NCBI GenBank assembly: GCA_963824415.1
Contig: CAWGPM010000014.1
Coordinates: 248,001 to 312,000 of the forward strand
From: JABDQA01 sp963824415
Lineage (GTDB): Bacteria; Desulfobacterota; Desulfobulbia; Desulfobulbales; Desulfocapsaceae
DNA: 64,000 nt
Direction of reading: 5' to 3'
Below, in pieces: positions 8,759-17,174 of this stretch. Both the position numbers and the translations under genes were made by a program. Numbering within the stretch: position 1 is the first letter of the stretch; every line of letters begins with the position of its first letter. The notes beneath the pieces are model-generated. The model was not told the origin of the DNA. It saw only the letters and a list, made by a program, of their open reading frames with translations, and did not search any database.

Positions 8759-9207
8759 GTTCGAGTTCCTTAATAAAGTTGAATTGGAAAAAACGGGATC
8801 TTCAGAAGCGCTATATCCAATAATCATGCCAAATATATAAGTATATAATTAAATAATTATTTATTTGATAAGATCAAGCCAGGGCTTTGCTTATATCAGG
8901 TGGCAGTTTCTGACTCATGTTTCCAGAGATGAGTCGTAGATCAATTGCCTCGAGAAGACTGGGTAAATTGTATGCAGCTGGGGATGGAGGCTGGGTAAAA
9001 ACTACGCATTTAAGCTTCTCGAATCCTGTTTGTGTTTCTTTGTTTCGTAAATAATTATCAAATTAACAACACGTTATGGTGGTTTTTAATTTCAGGCACG
9101 ACAGTTGCTTCAATGGTAGCAAAGGCTGATGAGCCAAAAGGTGCTCACATTTCGATTGATTCCAGCGACTATCGCGAAATCGATTACAACCACAAAGGAG
9201 AACAAAC
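8759..9207. other. Divergent AT-rich intergenic region
   Basis: About 450 bases between the divergent DUF4405 and ZraP-like genes. Bases 8830-8875 are very AT-rich (runs of TATATAA and AATTATTTAT), fitting promoters in both directions. A second AT-rich patch lies at 9045-9090. No gene, hairpin with T-tract or recognised riboswitch was found. Confidence 0.35.
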
Positions 9208-9738
9208 ATGAAAACGATCAAAAGAAACATAGCAATCGCAACCTTGGCAATGGGCTTTGGTCTGGTTGCCTTAACCCAGGCGCACGCAGGCTGGGGGCAG
9301 CGCGGCGGCGGATACTGGGGAGGCAATATGAACCAGGCCGGGCCGCAGATGCAGTTCAACCAGGTTGATCCGGCGGCGCAGGAGAAGCTGGATGCGTTTT
9401 TTGCCGATACCGAAGATATCCGCAAGGAGATCGCGGTCAAACGTGCCGAACGGTTCGCTCTGATGCGCAGTGAAAATCCCGATCCGGCCGCGGCAAGCAA
9501 GCTGGCAGGAGAATTGTTTGACCTGCGCACCGCCCTGAATAAAAAAGCCCTAGAGGCCGGCGTCACTGCCTATCTCGGACAGCAGAACTGCCCACAGGCT
9601 GGAGCGATGGCTGGCCGGATGGCAAGAGGTATGGGCAACGGCCGTGACTTTGGCCCCGGCAATCCAGGGTACGGCGGTATGCGCCAGGGTGGTCGCCCCA
9701 TGATGCAGCCTGGTCCCGGCTACCGGGGAACCTGGTAG
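9208..9738 (+). CDS. Periplasmic heavy-metal sensor / ZraP-Spy-like protein
   Basis: 176-residue exported protein. A signal peptide (MKTIKRNIAIATLAMGFG... ending AHA) is followed by a Gly/Trp-rich stretch, then a charged helical hairpin (FNQVDPAAQEKLDAFF... DIRKEIAVKRAERFALM) typical of ZraP/CpxP/Spy proteins. The C-terminus is rich in Gly, Met, Pro and Arg. An AAAGGAG site precedes the ATG and a strong terminator follows, so it is a monocistronic unit. Family members buffer envelope stress or bind zinc; the metal here is unknown. Confidence 0.75.
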   Translation: MKTIKRNIAIATLAMGFGLVALTQAHAGWGQRGGGYWGGNMNQAGPQMQFNQVDPAAQEKLDAFFADTEDIRKEIAVKRAERFALMRSENPDPAAASKLAGELFDLRTALNKKALEAGVTAYLGQQNCPQAGAMAGRMARGMGNGRDFGPGNPGYGGMRQGGRPMMQPGPGYRGTW

Positions 9739-9786
9739 ACAAGAGCAGATAGACTTCCCCCTCCACCCCCGTTCACGGGGGTGTCG

Positions 9787-9826
9787 CAGCCCGTCTGGAG
9801 CTGGTAGCTCCGGGCGGGCTGTTTTT
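9787..9826 (+). terminator. Intrinsic terminator of the ZraP-like gene
   Basis: A 16-bp hairpin (CAGCCCG... arm 9787-9802, loop GGT, arm 9806-9821; two positions are G-T pairs) is followed by TTTTT. A smaller C-rich/G-rich hairpin at 9764-9783 precedes it. The T-tract faces the plus strand, so it ends the ZraP-like transcript rather than feoB. Confidence 0.85.
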
Positions 9827-9842
9827 CTTGTTTCAGAATGAA

Positions 9843-12071
9843 TCAGCCAAGATTGAGAAACATCCCGGCCTGGTAGACGAGAATAGCCATCAGCAGCGCG
9901 AAGACGGTGTTGAAAGCCATCGAAAAGGCCGCCCAGCCCCAGGAGGCTTCCCGGGCAATACAGACGACGGTCACAAAACAGGGGGCGTAGAACATGATAA
10001 AAACCAGTACCGCCACGGCAATCACCCGGTTCCAGTCGGGGGAACGCTGCAGCCGTTTGCCCAGAGAGTCCGACTGTTCCACGTCGACTTCTCCCATCGA
10101 ATAAGCCGTTCCCAGGGTCGAGACGATTACTTCCTTAGCGGCGAATCCGCCGACCAGCGCGATATTGGTGCGCCAGTCAAAGCCGGCATAGCGCGTCAAA
10201 TACTCGAGGCCCCTGCCGATTTTTCCGGCAAATGAGTTGCGCAGCGCCTGCTCGGACTCGCGTTTGTTGATTGCTTCAACCTGTTCCAGATACTGTACGG
10301 CCTGGGCTGAAAGTGTATTATCGGCTGCTTGGGCCTCCACGATAATCTCTGAAGAATATTGTGTTGCCAGCGCAGCGCGCTGTGCCGCAAAAGTCTGGCG
10401 CTGCTCATCAGGCAGGCCCGGGTAGGTCATCAGGGCCCAGAGCAGCACTGAGATCCCCAGTATTATCGTTCCCGCCTTCTTGATATATTGCCAGGTTCGC
10501 TCCCAGGTATGGATCAGCAGCCCTCGCAGGGTTGGAAAACGATATGGGGGAAGCTCCATAACGAAAGGAGTCGGTTCGCCGCGCAGAATTGTCAGACGCA
10601 GGAACTTAGCGGCAAACAACGCCACAACCCAGGCAAGCAGCGTGAAGGCAAACATGAGTATGGCTTGCTGGTCGGCGAAAAAGGCTCCGATCAGCAGGGC
10701 CAGTACCGGGATTTTGGCACCGCAATTCATGAACGGTACGGTCAACAGGGTGGCCAGCCGCTCCTTCGGGGAGCGCAGGGTTCTGGTGGCCATTACCCCG
10801 GGAACCGCGCAGCCGCCGGCAATACCGCCCGAGACAATGAAGGGCATTACCGAGGAGCCGTGCAGTCCGAACATCCGGAAGATACGGTCCATCATGTAAG
10901 CCACGCGGGCCAGATAGCCTGAATCCTCGAGCAGTGAGATCCCAAAAAACATGAACATGATCAGCGGCACAAACCCGAACACGCCGCCGACACCGTCGAT
11001 TACCCCGGAGACCAGCAGAGACTTGAGTGGACCTTCGGGGAGGATGCTGTCGACCGCTGCCCCAAGCCAGCCGAAGAACATCCCCAGCCAGCCCACCGGG
11101 ATCTGGCTCCAGGCAAAGGTGAACTGATAAAGCGCGAACAGAACCCCAAGCATGATAACCGGGCCGAGGATTCGGTTGGTGACAATTTTGTCGATGCGAT
11201 CAGAGGTGTAGAGCCTGTCCTTGTTGAAGGTGTGCGTGATAATGCCGCCTCTGAGAATCGATTTGATATAGCCGTAGCGATGATCGGCCACCACGGCCTC
11301 GGGAAACACGTTGAGCGTCTTCTGAAAATGGTTCGAGACCTTGATCACCTGGGTTTCGAAGCGGGCCGCAAGGTCTGCATTGTGGTCTGCACCTTTGGCC
11401 AGGATCTGCTCGTCGTTCTCGAGGTATTTAAGGGCAGTGAAACGGGCCGGATAGGTGTCAGTCAGAAATTGCTCGTCTTCGATATCCTTGACCAGATCGA
11501 GAATCGCCGCATCGAGATCATCACCGTAGGAGATGGAAATCGGCTGCCATACTTTATCCTGGCCGGCGATTTCAAGGGCTGCTTCAAGCAGTTCATTGGT
11601 CCCTTTGCCTGATCGCGCTATGATCGGAATCACCGGAATACCGAGAATCTCCGAGAGCTTTTCTGTTTTGATGGATATGCCGCGAGATTTTGCCACGTCA
11701 ACCATGTTCAGCGCGATGACCAGCGGCGTTCCCAATTCGAGAAACTGGGCCGTCAGGTAGAGGTTTCGCTCGAGATTGGAGGCGTCGACGATATTGATCA
11801 CCACCTGGGGACGCTCGTTGACCAGAAAGTCTCTGGCTACCAACTCTTCAGAAGAGTAGGCGGTGAGCGAATAGGTGCCTGGAAGGTCGATGATAGATAA
11901 CTGCTGGTCGTTGAATATGAGATAGCCGGTTTTTCGTTCGACGGTAATGCCGGGATAGTTGCCGACATGCTGCCGGGCGCCGGTAAGGTGGTTAAACAGA
12001 GTGGTCTTGCCGGCGTTGGGATTGCCGGCAAGTGCGACAGTAATCGTCGTGTCTGCAACGGAGGCGTTCAT
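9843..12071 (-). CDS. feoB: Ferrous iron transport protein B
   Basis: 742-residue Fe(II) transporter of the cytoplasmic membrane. The N-terminal GTPase has G1 GNPNAGKT (16-23), G3 DLPGTYSL and G4 NMVD, followed by the helical GDI region. The membrane part has the two FeoB gate-like repeats, including GGIAGGCAVPGVMATRTL and the NCGAKIPV loop. An inserted soluble helical section near 570-620 lies before the last gate region. Last gene of a minus-strand iron operon after feoA, a FeoA-like gene, a Cys-rich membrane peptide and a FeoA-tail mini-gene. The start codon has only a weak ribosome binding site, so coupling to the upstream short frame is possible. Confidence 0.96.
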   Translation of the reverse strand: MNASVADTTITVALAGNPNAGKTTLFNHLTGARQHVGNYPGITVERKTGYLIFNDQQLSIIDLPGTYSLTAYSSEELVARDFLVNERPQVVINIVDASNLERNLYLTAQFLELGTPLVIALNMVDVAKSRGISIKTEKLSEILGIPVIPIIARSGKGTNELLEAALEIAGQDKVWQPISISYGDDLDAAILDLVKDIEDEQFLTDTYPARFTALKYLENDEQILAKGADHNADLAARFETQVIKVSNHFQKTLNVFPEAVVADHRYGYIKSILRGGIITHTFNKDRLYTSDRIDKIVTNRILGPVIMLGVLFALYQFTFAWSQIPVGWLGMFFGWLGAAVDSILPEGPLKSLLVSGVIDGVGGVFGFVPLIMFMFFGISLLEDSGYLARVAYMMDRIFRMFGLHGSSVMPFIVSGGIAGGCAVPGVMATRTLRSPKERLATLLTVPFMNCGAKIPVLALLIGAFFADQQAILMFAFTLLAWVVALFAAKFLRLTILRGEPTPFVMELPPYRFPTLRGLLIHTWERTWQYIKKAGTIILGISVLLWALMTYPGLPDEQRQTFAAQRAALATQYSSEIIVEAQAADNTLSAQAVQYLEQVEAINKRESEQALRNSFAGKIGRGLEYLTRYAGFDWRTNIALVGGFAAKEVIVSTLGTAYSMGEVDVEQSDSLGKRLQRSPDWNRVIAVAVLVFIMFYAPCFVTVVCIAREASWGWAAFSMAFNTVFALLMAILVYQAGMFLNLG

Positions 12072-12110
12072 GGTTGAATTAAAAATAGTGATCGGGATAA
12101 TCTGCCAGGA

Positions 12111-12167
12111 TCAAGATTGATAGATCACAATAAAGTCTGCTTCGCTGTTGCGCAGGGTACGGGCCAT
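12111..12167 (-). CDS. FeoA-tail mini-gene (18 codons), possible gene remnant
   Basis: Just upstream of feoB a short frame encodes MARTLRNSEADFIVIYQS. Residues 4-14 (TLRNSEADFIV) match the C-terminal end of the FeoA at 12944-13177 (TLRNNEADFIM). Over 33 bases 28 are identical, and three of the five differences are silent. An AGGAGA ribosome binding site lies seven bases before the ATG, and the ATG begins one base after the stop of the Cys-rich gene. It may be translated, or may be what is left of a feoA duplication. Peptide function is unknown. Confidence 0.5.
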   Translation of the reverse strand: MARTLRNSEADFIVIYQS

Positions 12168-12168
12168 A

Positions 12169-12366
12169 TCACTTCTCCTTTTTAAACGACTGGATCTCTT
12201 TGATCGATGAACAGTCAGAGGCCGTCGAGCAGCAGCTGCAACTCGATTCAATGCAGCCGGCGTTCTGATCGCCACGCAGGGCTGAACGCCACTGCCTGTA
12301 ATAGCGGCGCCCGATATATAACGCGCAGAAGGCAACGATTATCCAGATAACAATTGTTTGGACCAT
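12169..12366 (-). CDS. FeoB-associated Cys-rich membrane protein
   Basis: 65-residue protein with one N-terminal transmembrane helix (VQTIVIWIIVAFCALYIG), a basic segment (RRYYRQWR) and then a cysteine cluster CIESSCSCCSTASDC (six Cys). This architecture matches the small Cys-rich membrane peptides commonly encoded beside feoB. They are thought to help FeoB assembly or metal handling, but their mechanism is unsettled. It lies between the FeoA-like genes and feoB in the same orientation, after a possible partial terminator. Confidence 0.75.
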   Translation of the reverse strand: MVQTIVIWIIVAFCALYIGRRYYRQWRSALRGDQNAGCIESSCSCCSTASDCSSIKEIQSFKKEK

Positions 12367-12402
12367 GATATAATATTAGAGGTTCCTAAAACTATAATCC
12401 AT

Positions 12403-12424
12403 AAAAAAACCGGCCTGAGCCGGT
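12403..12424 (-). terminator. Intrinsic terminator or attenuator inside the feo operon
   Basis: Read on the minus strand, ACCGGC-TCAG-GCCGGT is followed by seven T residues. It lies after the Cys-rich FeoA-like gene and before the Cys-rich membrane gene and feoB. It could end part of the transcripts and so lower feoB relative to the feoA genes. Confidence 0.7.
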
Positions 12425-12451
12425 CTGGTTAATCTGGGCGGTTGAGCCGAT

Positions 12452-12757
12452 CTATTCAGAAATAATAATGTTGTCCGTGGTGTCCCGGTCAAACGAAATA
12501 GTGCCGCCGTGCACTTTAATAATACATTCTCTGCCGTTTGACGGGCTGATCAGTTCGATCTCGTTTCCAGGATATACTCCCAAAGCTGCCAGCCGGGCAC
12601 AATGTTTCCGGTCACCGCGTACCCCGCAGACTCTGGCGGGACCACAGGTGCTTTTTTTACTCAAAGGAGTGGCCTGATGGTCCTGTTGACACCAGCGCTT
12701 TTTGTTACACCCTTTCATGGGATTGCCAGAGCCTTGAGAAAATAGTTTTTTAACCAT
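12452..12757 (-). CDS. FeoA domain protein with Cys-rich N-terminus
   Basis: 101-residue protein. The C-terminal 55 residues form a FeoA/SH3-like domain (LAALGVYPGNEIELISPS... GGTISFDRDTTDNIIISE). The N-terminal part is unusual: basic with five cysteines, including GCNKKRWC and TCGPARVCGVRGDRKHC, which could bind a metal or cluster. The ATG at 12757 was chosen because AGGG lies eight bases upstream and the preceding in-frame codons look non-coding. Second gene of the feo operon. Probably a FeoB-interacting accessory or iron-sensing variant of FeoA; no experimental function can be assigned. Confidence 0.8.
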   Translation of the reverse strand: MVKKLFSQGSGNPMKGCNKKRWCQQDHQATPLSKKSTCGPARVCGVRGDRKHCARLAALGVYPGNEIELISPSNGRECIIKVHGGTISFDRDTTDNIIISE

Positions 12758-12943
12758 AATTATTACCCTGAAAAATGCCTCTTTTAGGTACACCAAACAA
12801 TGCTCTATGTCAATATAATTATTGATTCGCCACAGTAAAGCGCAAGGCAATCAAGAGCATGATAGCTCAAGCAAAATGGACTTTGTGCAGAGGATGGTGT
12901 CTGCCTGATCCGGCAGATTATCGGTGCGGGGACGATCAGTCGA

Positions 12944-13177
12944 TCAGTTTATCTCAACCATAATGAAATCCGCTTCGTTGTTGCGCAGGGTCAGGGTGCC
13001 TCCCATGATCCTCAGCGCCACAGGATCATTGAGCGGGGCCCGGCCTATGACGGTGACTTCGGTACCGGGGACCAGTCCCATTTCACGGATTCGTCGGCCG
13101 AGGATGCCTGCGGCTTTGACGGAGGTGATGACGCCGGATTGATTTTTTTTCATCTGGCGCAGATTGATTGTGGCCAT
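12944..13177 (-). CDS. feoA: Ferrous iron transport protein A
   Basis: 77-residue cytoplasmic SH3-like protein that regulates or stabilises FeoB. It starts MATINLRQMKKNQSG, continues with GRRIREMGLVPGTEV, the family signature, and ends GGTLTLRNNEADFIMVEI. The start is the ATG at 13177; a TTG at 13225 would add 16 residues without a ribosome binding site. First gene of the minus-strand feo operon. Its last codons are copied near feoB at 12111-12167. I saw no convincing Fur box upstream. Confidence 0.9.
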   Translation of the reverse strand: MATINLRQMKKNQSGVITSVKAAGILGRRIREMGLVPGTEVTVIGRAPLNDPVALRIMGGTLTLRNNEADFIMVEIN

Positions 13178-13352
13178 ATCGTTCAAAGCTCGGGTTTCAG
13201 GATTGTTATGCAGCGACTGTATCAAGATGTGCTGTTATTCAGCGGCGCTGCCCGGCATGCCCGGGGTCTGGTGTTCAGTTTTCAGAATGGTACTCTGTTG
13301 AGGCGCTGAGGCTATAAGGGCAGATCCGCTGATGATCCTTCGCCCAGCCTAA

Positions 13353-14039
13353 TCAGGCTCCCTGCAGTTTTTTAATCAGGGCGTCTTTCTCCCTGAGCTG
13401 GGCATGTGCTTCGGCGGCGGCTTCATAGTTGTCCTGGGCGGCCTGAATGGCTTCTTCCTTGGCCTGTTCTGCATGGGAGATCTTCTGAAGTGAAGATTGA
13501 ACCACGTCGTCCATTTGTTCTTCGAACTCTTGTTCGAGTTTTAGCAGCGCATCACTTTTTTCCTGCAACTCACTTTTAACGGCAGCCAGTTCTTCGGCCA
13601 TTTTTTCTGCCTCAGCGCTGTCCATGCTCGCTTGTTCCTGCAGCTTTTTATCACGATTGGCCAGTGCCGCCGCTTTTTGATCAAGCTCCTGCTGGGCATC
13701 TCTTAGGCTGCGGGTGAGCTCCTGAATCTGGTCCTGATCGGTTTTAGAAGCTGCCAGTTGCTCGGAGAGTTTCTGAATTTTCTGAGCAGCTTTAGCTTTC
13801 TCATCCTCGAGCTCGTTGTGCAGGTGCTGGACTTTAGTTTTTGCCTCCGAGAGCTGGGTCTGGAGTTTTTCTTCGACCTCATCCAGTCCACGCTGCTTGT
13901 CTGCAAGCGATGTCTTTATCGTGGTGATTTCTTCCAGGAGCTTTCGGGCTTCGCCACCTTTTTTCTGGAGCAGCATTACCGATACAACTGCCACAGCTAC
14001 CGCGCCGCCGATGATCAGCCACAAAACCGTCGTATCCAT
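13353..14039 (-). CDS. Membrane-anchored coiled-coil protein, unknown function
   Basis: 228 residues: one N-terminal transmembrane helix (about residues 5-25), then nearly continuous coiled coil rich in Lys, Glu, Gln and Ala up to the end, without cysteine or any catalytic motif. The topology suggests a long helical rod in the cytoplasm or periplasm. An AAAGG sits upstream of the ATG. It stands between the feo operon and an ABC importer on the same strand. The name of any specific family (for example the LemA or YhcB-like classes) cannot be supported; it is a structural or scaffold-like protein of unknown role. Confidence 0.65.
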   Translation of the reverse strand: MDTTVLWLIIGGAVAVAVVSVMLLQKKGGEARKLLEEITTIKTSLADKQRGLDEVEEKLQTQLSEAKTKVQHLHNELEDEKAKAAQKIQKLSEQLAASKTDQDQIQELTRSLRDAQQELDQKAAALANRDKKLQEQASMDSAEAEKMAEELAAVKSELQEKSDALLKLEQEFEEQMDDVVQSSLQKISHAEQAKEEAIQAAQDNYEAAAEAHAQLREKDALIKKLQGA

Positions 14040-14193
14040 AATCGCAGGCCTTTAAGATGAGTTGATTTAATGAGTCCTCTGTTCAGAAGCAGCCGTTGTC
14101 TGAAATAGCAGGCCATTATCTTATAGCGCAGCTTGGCCTTCAAATTCAAGCAATGTCTTGCAATGGCTTAAAATACATGTGTTTTTTTCTGGA

Positions 14194-14937
14194 TCAGCGG
14201 TTCCTGGTCCACCGGCAGATATGGCGCTCGAGCCGATCGAGGATCAGGTACAGGCAGAACCCGAGCAAAGCCATGCTCGAAATGCCGGTGTAGAGCGAAA
14301 CATAGTCGGCCCGTCCCCACGAATCCATGATGATGTAACCCAGCCCGGTAGTGGTGGCGAACGATTCGACAAAAAATAAAATGGCCACTGAGGTGCCAAC
14401 GGAGATCCGCATCGCGGTCATGATCTTCGGCAGGGTTGCGGGTAGAATCACATGGCGATACATCTGCAGCCTGGTAGCTCCGAGTGTCTGCATTGAATAA
14501 AAATAGTTTCGATGAATGTTTTTGGCGCCGTCTCTGGTGGTAACCAGAATCTGGAAGAAGATGATCAGGGCGATCAGAAATATTTTCGAAAAATTGCCGA
14601 TCCCGAAAACGATGATAATCAGCGGCAGCAGTACCACATGGGGAATCGGATAGAGCAGGTAGATAAACGGCGAGAGCCGCCTGTTGATCGATTGCTCGGC
14701 GCCGGTGACCAGACCCAGCGGCACCGCCGTAACCACTGCCAGGCCGATACCGGCCAGCGCGCGAAACCCGCTGACGGCCATATCATCAAGCAGGCTGCCG
14801 TTAGCAAACTTGACTGCCAGATCCTTGAATACGGCCCACGGGCGGGGCAGGGCCATCGAATCGAGCAGCAGGGCTGCAGCCGCCCAGGCCGCCAGGAGAA
14901 TCAGGGCCGCGATCAGGATATCACGCTTTTTGCCCAT
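14194..14937 (-). CDS. ABC transporter permease (NitT/TauT, SsuC-like)
   Basis: 247-residue inner-membrane permease with about six transmembrane helices. The EAA loop is visible as MQTLGATRLQMYRHVILPATLPKIM, and contacts the ATPase. Overlaps the end of the ATPase gene and has GGAGGAGAG just before its ATG, so translation is coupled. Third component of an importer with the ATPase and the solute-binding protein upstream. Substrate class could be an organosulfonate, nitrate-like anion or pyrimidine precursor; the sequence does not decide. Confidence 0.88.
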   Translation of the reverse strand: MGKKRDILIAALILLAAWAAAALLLDSMALPRPWAVFKDLAVKFANGSLLDDMAVSGFRALAGIGLAVVTAVPLGLVTGAEQSINRRLSPFIYLLYPIPHVVLLPLIIIVFGIGNFSKIFLIALIIFFQILVTTRDGAKNIHRNYFYSMQTLGATRLQMYRHVILPATLPKIMTAMRISVGTSVAILFFVESFATTTGLGYIIMDSWGRADYVSLYTGISSMALLGFCLYLILDRLERHICRWTRNR

Positions 14938-15664
14938 TGCTCTCCTCCTTCAATAATTCCCGCACCCGGATGCACTGCCGGAAAAACGTCTCACTCTGGC
15001 GGTAGGCCACCGACACGGCATCCGGGTTGTCTATGGTCCGCAGGATGCGGGCTGGGCGTTGGCCTAAAATGATAATCGTGCGGCCGAGAAAGACCGCTTC
15101 CTCAATTGAGTGGGTCACCAGAACCGTGGTAATGCGCCTGGACAGACTGATATCGAGGATCAGGTTCTGCAGCCGCTCCCGGGTCAGCGCATCGAGCGAG
15201 GACAGCGGTTCGTCCATATAGAGAATTTCGGGGTCCATGGCCAGTGTCCTGGCCAGGGCGACCCGCTGCTGCATGCCGCCCGAGAGCTGTCCGGGAAAAT
15301 GATCGCCAAAACCGGTCAGCTCCATTTCTGCGAGCAGTTGATCGACCCGCTCCCTGATGGCTGCCCGCTCCTGCTTCTTCAGGCTGAGGCCGAGGCCGAT
15401 ATTTTCAGATACCGTTTTCCAGGGAAACAGGCCGAAATTCTGCAGGATGGTTCCGCAGCGGGGGGTACCGGAGATATCGATGGTGCCGGAGTCGGGCTTC
15501 AGCAGGCCTGCCAGAAGAAACAGCAGGGAGGTCTTGCCGCAGCCGGACGGCCCGATGATTGCGCAGCTTGCCGGCGGCTCGATCTGAAAAGAAATTCTAT
15601 CGAGTACCTGTTGCTTTTGCCCGTCATGGGAAAAGCTCAGGCAGACCGAACTGAGTGTGATCAT
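14921..15664 (-). CDS. ABC transporter ATP-binding protein (NitT/TauT, SsuB-like)
   Basis: 247-residue ATPase with Walker A GPSGCGKTS, the Q-loop region (LQNFGLFPW), the signature LSGGMQQRVALARTLA, Walker B EILYMDEPLSSLD and the switch histidine in VTHSIEEAV. The ATG at 15664 lies two bases after the stop of the solute-binding protein gene. A longer frame upstream lies inside that gene and was rejected. It energises the permease encoded next. Confidence 0.92.
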   Translation of the reverse strand: MITLSSVCLSFSHDGQKQQVLDRISFQIEPPASCAIIGPSGCGKTSLLFLLAGLLKPDSGTIDISGTPRCGTILQNFGLFPWKTVSENIGLGLSLKKQERAAIRERVDQLLAEMELTGFGDHFPGQLSGGMQQRVALARTLAMDPEILYMDEPLSSLDALTRERLQNLILDISLSRRITTVLVTHSIEEAVFLGRTIIILGQRPARILRTIDNPDAVSVAYRQSETFFRQCIRVRELLKEESNGQKA

Positions 15665-15666
15665 GT

Positions 15667-16608
15667 TCAGTCGCTGCTCATTGCATCGACGGCCACCATG
15701 GATTCGTAGTCGGTCCCGCTGATAAGCTGCTTGGCCACGAGCCATTTAGCAACCGGATCGAACAGGGCTTTGCTGAACGGCTCCGGCATCGGATAGGCGG
15801 CGATCGGATAGGTATCGGCCATAAAGGGCGGGATGCGTCCTTTTTCAACGACCAGACTGCGGTATTTTTCCGGATCCGCATTTATTGCGGACACGGCCCG
15901 GCCATAGGCTTTGAAAAGAGCCCTGACCTCGTCTTTGCGCTGGTTCAGGACGTCACTTCTGAAAATAATAACCGTCTGGGAAAGACTCGTCGCCGCATCT
16001 GCATCCGAGACCAGAATTTTCGCGCCTTTGCCGGCGGCAATCGAAGCCAGCGGCTCTGGCAGCGTGGCCGCCTTGACGGAACCGGAGAGCAGCATCTGCA
16101 TACGGATCGGCATCTTCTTGACTTCTATTTTCCGTATTTCAGTCTCGTTGAAACCCTGCTCGGCCAGTAGACGGTCGGTAACATACTCGATGATGGTGCC
16201 GTTCGAGACCGCGATCTGCTGGTTCTTCAAATCGTTGATTTGCTCGATACCTGATCCGGGGGCGGCAAGAATTGCAAACACGCCTTCAGCGGGCGTTTTT
16301 CCCAGGCCCAGCGAGGTAATCTTCAGCATCCCCTGGCCACGGTCCAACAGGATCGCACCCACCGGATCGGAGATGGCCCCATCCAGAGCACCTGCCATCA
16401 ACGCGCTGTCCCGCTCCAGGGCGCTGAGAAAGGGGATCAGTTCGACCTCAAGCTGCTCCTGCCGGAAATAACCTTCCTGCTCGGCAATATAGAAAGGGAC
16501 CGAATCTTCGATCAGCAGCAGGCCGATTTTTATGCTGTCGGGTGTCGCCGATGCCATGGTCGGCAGGCAGAGCCAGAGCAGATAGAAACAGACGAAATAT
16601 CGCTTCAT
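15667..16608 (-). CDS. ABC transporter solute-binding protein (NMT1/SsuA-like)
   Basis: About 313 residues. A signal peptide (MKRYFVCFYLLWLCLPTMASA) is followed by a type II periplasmic binding fold that begins DSIKIGLLLIEDSVPFYIAEQEGYF, the family hallmark. The start at 16608 is favoured because GGTGA lies five bases upstream; in-frame ATG 16620 and TTG 16626 are alternatives. It delivers an unknown ligand to the permease. The flavin reductase gene just upstream on the same strand may belong to the same unit, but no flavin monooxygenase is present in the window, so a sulfonate role is only one option. Confidence 0.85.
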   Translation of the reverse strand: MKRYFVCFYLLWLCLPTMASATPDSIKIGLLLIEDSVPFYIAEQEGYFRQEQLEVELIPFLSALERDSALMAGALDGAISDPVGAILLDRGQGMLKITSLGLGKTPAEGVFAILAAPGSGIEQINDLKNQQIAVSNGTIIEYVTDRLLAEQGFNETEIRKIEVKKMPIRMQMLLSGSVKAATLPEPLASIAAGKGAKILVSDADAATSLSQTVIIFRSDVLNQRKDEVRALFKAYGRAVSAINADPEKYRSLVVEKGRIPPFMADTYPIAAYPMPEPFSKALFDPVAKWLVAKQLISGTDYESMVAVDAMSSD

Positions 16609-16673
16609 GATGTTCACCATCTTCAAAAGAACCAGTTGTCACCTATCGGCCAACGGTTTTCATAGAGGTGCCG

Positions 16674-17174
16674 CTAGCTGGTCTCGTAGCAGGCCAGAAT
16701 CTCGCCGAAATAGAGGGTATGGTAATCCTTGGCCGGATAGAGCTTCTCCAGCTCCGGCGCAAGATATGCATTGTCCATCGCTGATTTATAGATGATCCTG
16801 CATTCGTAATGTACACCGGGGATATCGATAATCGGAGAATTCACCTGCGTTGCCGCACGGGTTTTCAGCCCGCATTCCTTGAACTTGTCGTAGTCCCGTC
16901 CCGATTTGGTTCCACAGAACATCACCGCGTCCTTGGCCGCTGCATCGAGTGGAATGGTCACGGTGAAATCGGGGCTCTTTTCGATCAGCCCGAAGGTATG
17001 CCTCGAGTCTCTGACGGCCACCATAAAGACCTCTTTGCGCCAGATAAAACCGATCGTGGCCCAGCCGATGGTCATGGTGTTAATCTTTTCCCCGGCTTTT
17101 ACGGTCAGAAACGCGCCTTTGGTCAGGGTTGCCATCAGCGAATCGATGTTATCGAGATAGGTTCTGTCTTTCAT
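16674..17174 (-). CDS. Flavin reductase-like / flavoredoxin family protein
   Basis: 166-residue FMN-binding split-barrel protein. Features include GAFLTVKAGEKINTMTIGWA near residue 20 and the FMN-contacting VFMVAVRDSRHT. The domain continues with NSPIIDIPGVHYECRI, as in flavoredoxins and flavin reductases of anaerobes. The ATG at 17174 has AAAGGAG upstream. It precedes an ABC importer by about 65 bases in the same direction. In sulfate reducers such proteins carry electrons via FMN; partner unknown. Confidence 0.85.
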   Translation of the reverse strand: MKDRTYLDNIDSLMATLTKGAFLTVKAGEKINTMTIGWATIGFIWRKEVFMVAVRDSRHTFGLIEKSPDFTVTIPLDAAAKDAVMFCGTKSGRDYDKFKECGLKTRAATQVNSPIIDIPGVHYECRIIYKSAMDNAYLAPELEKLYPAKDYHTLYFGEILACYETS

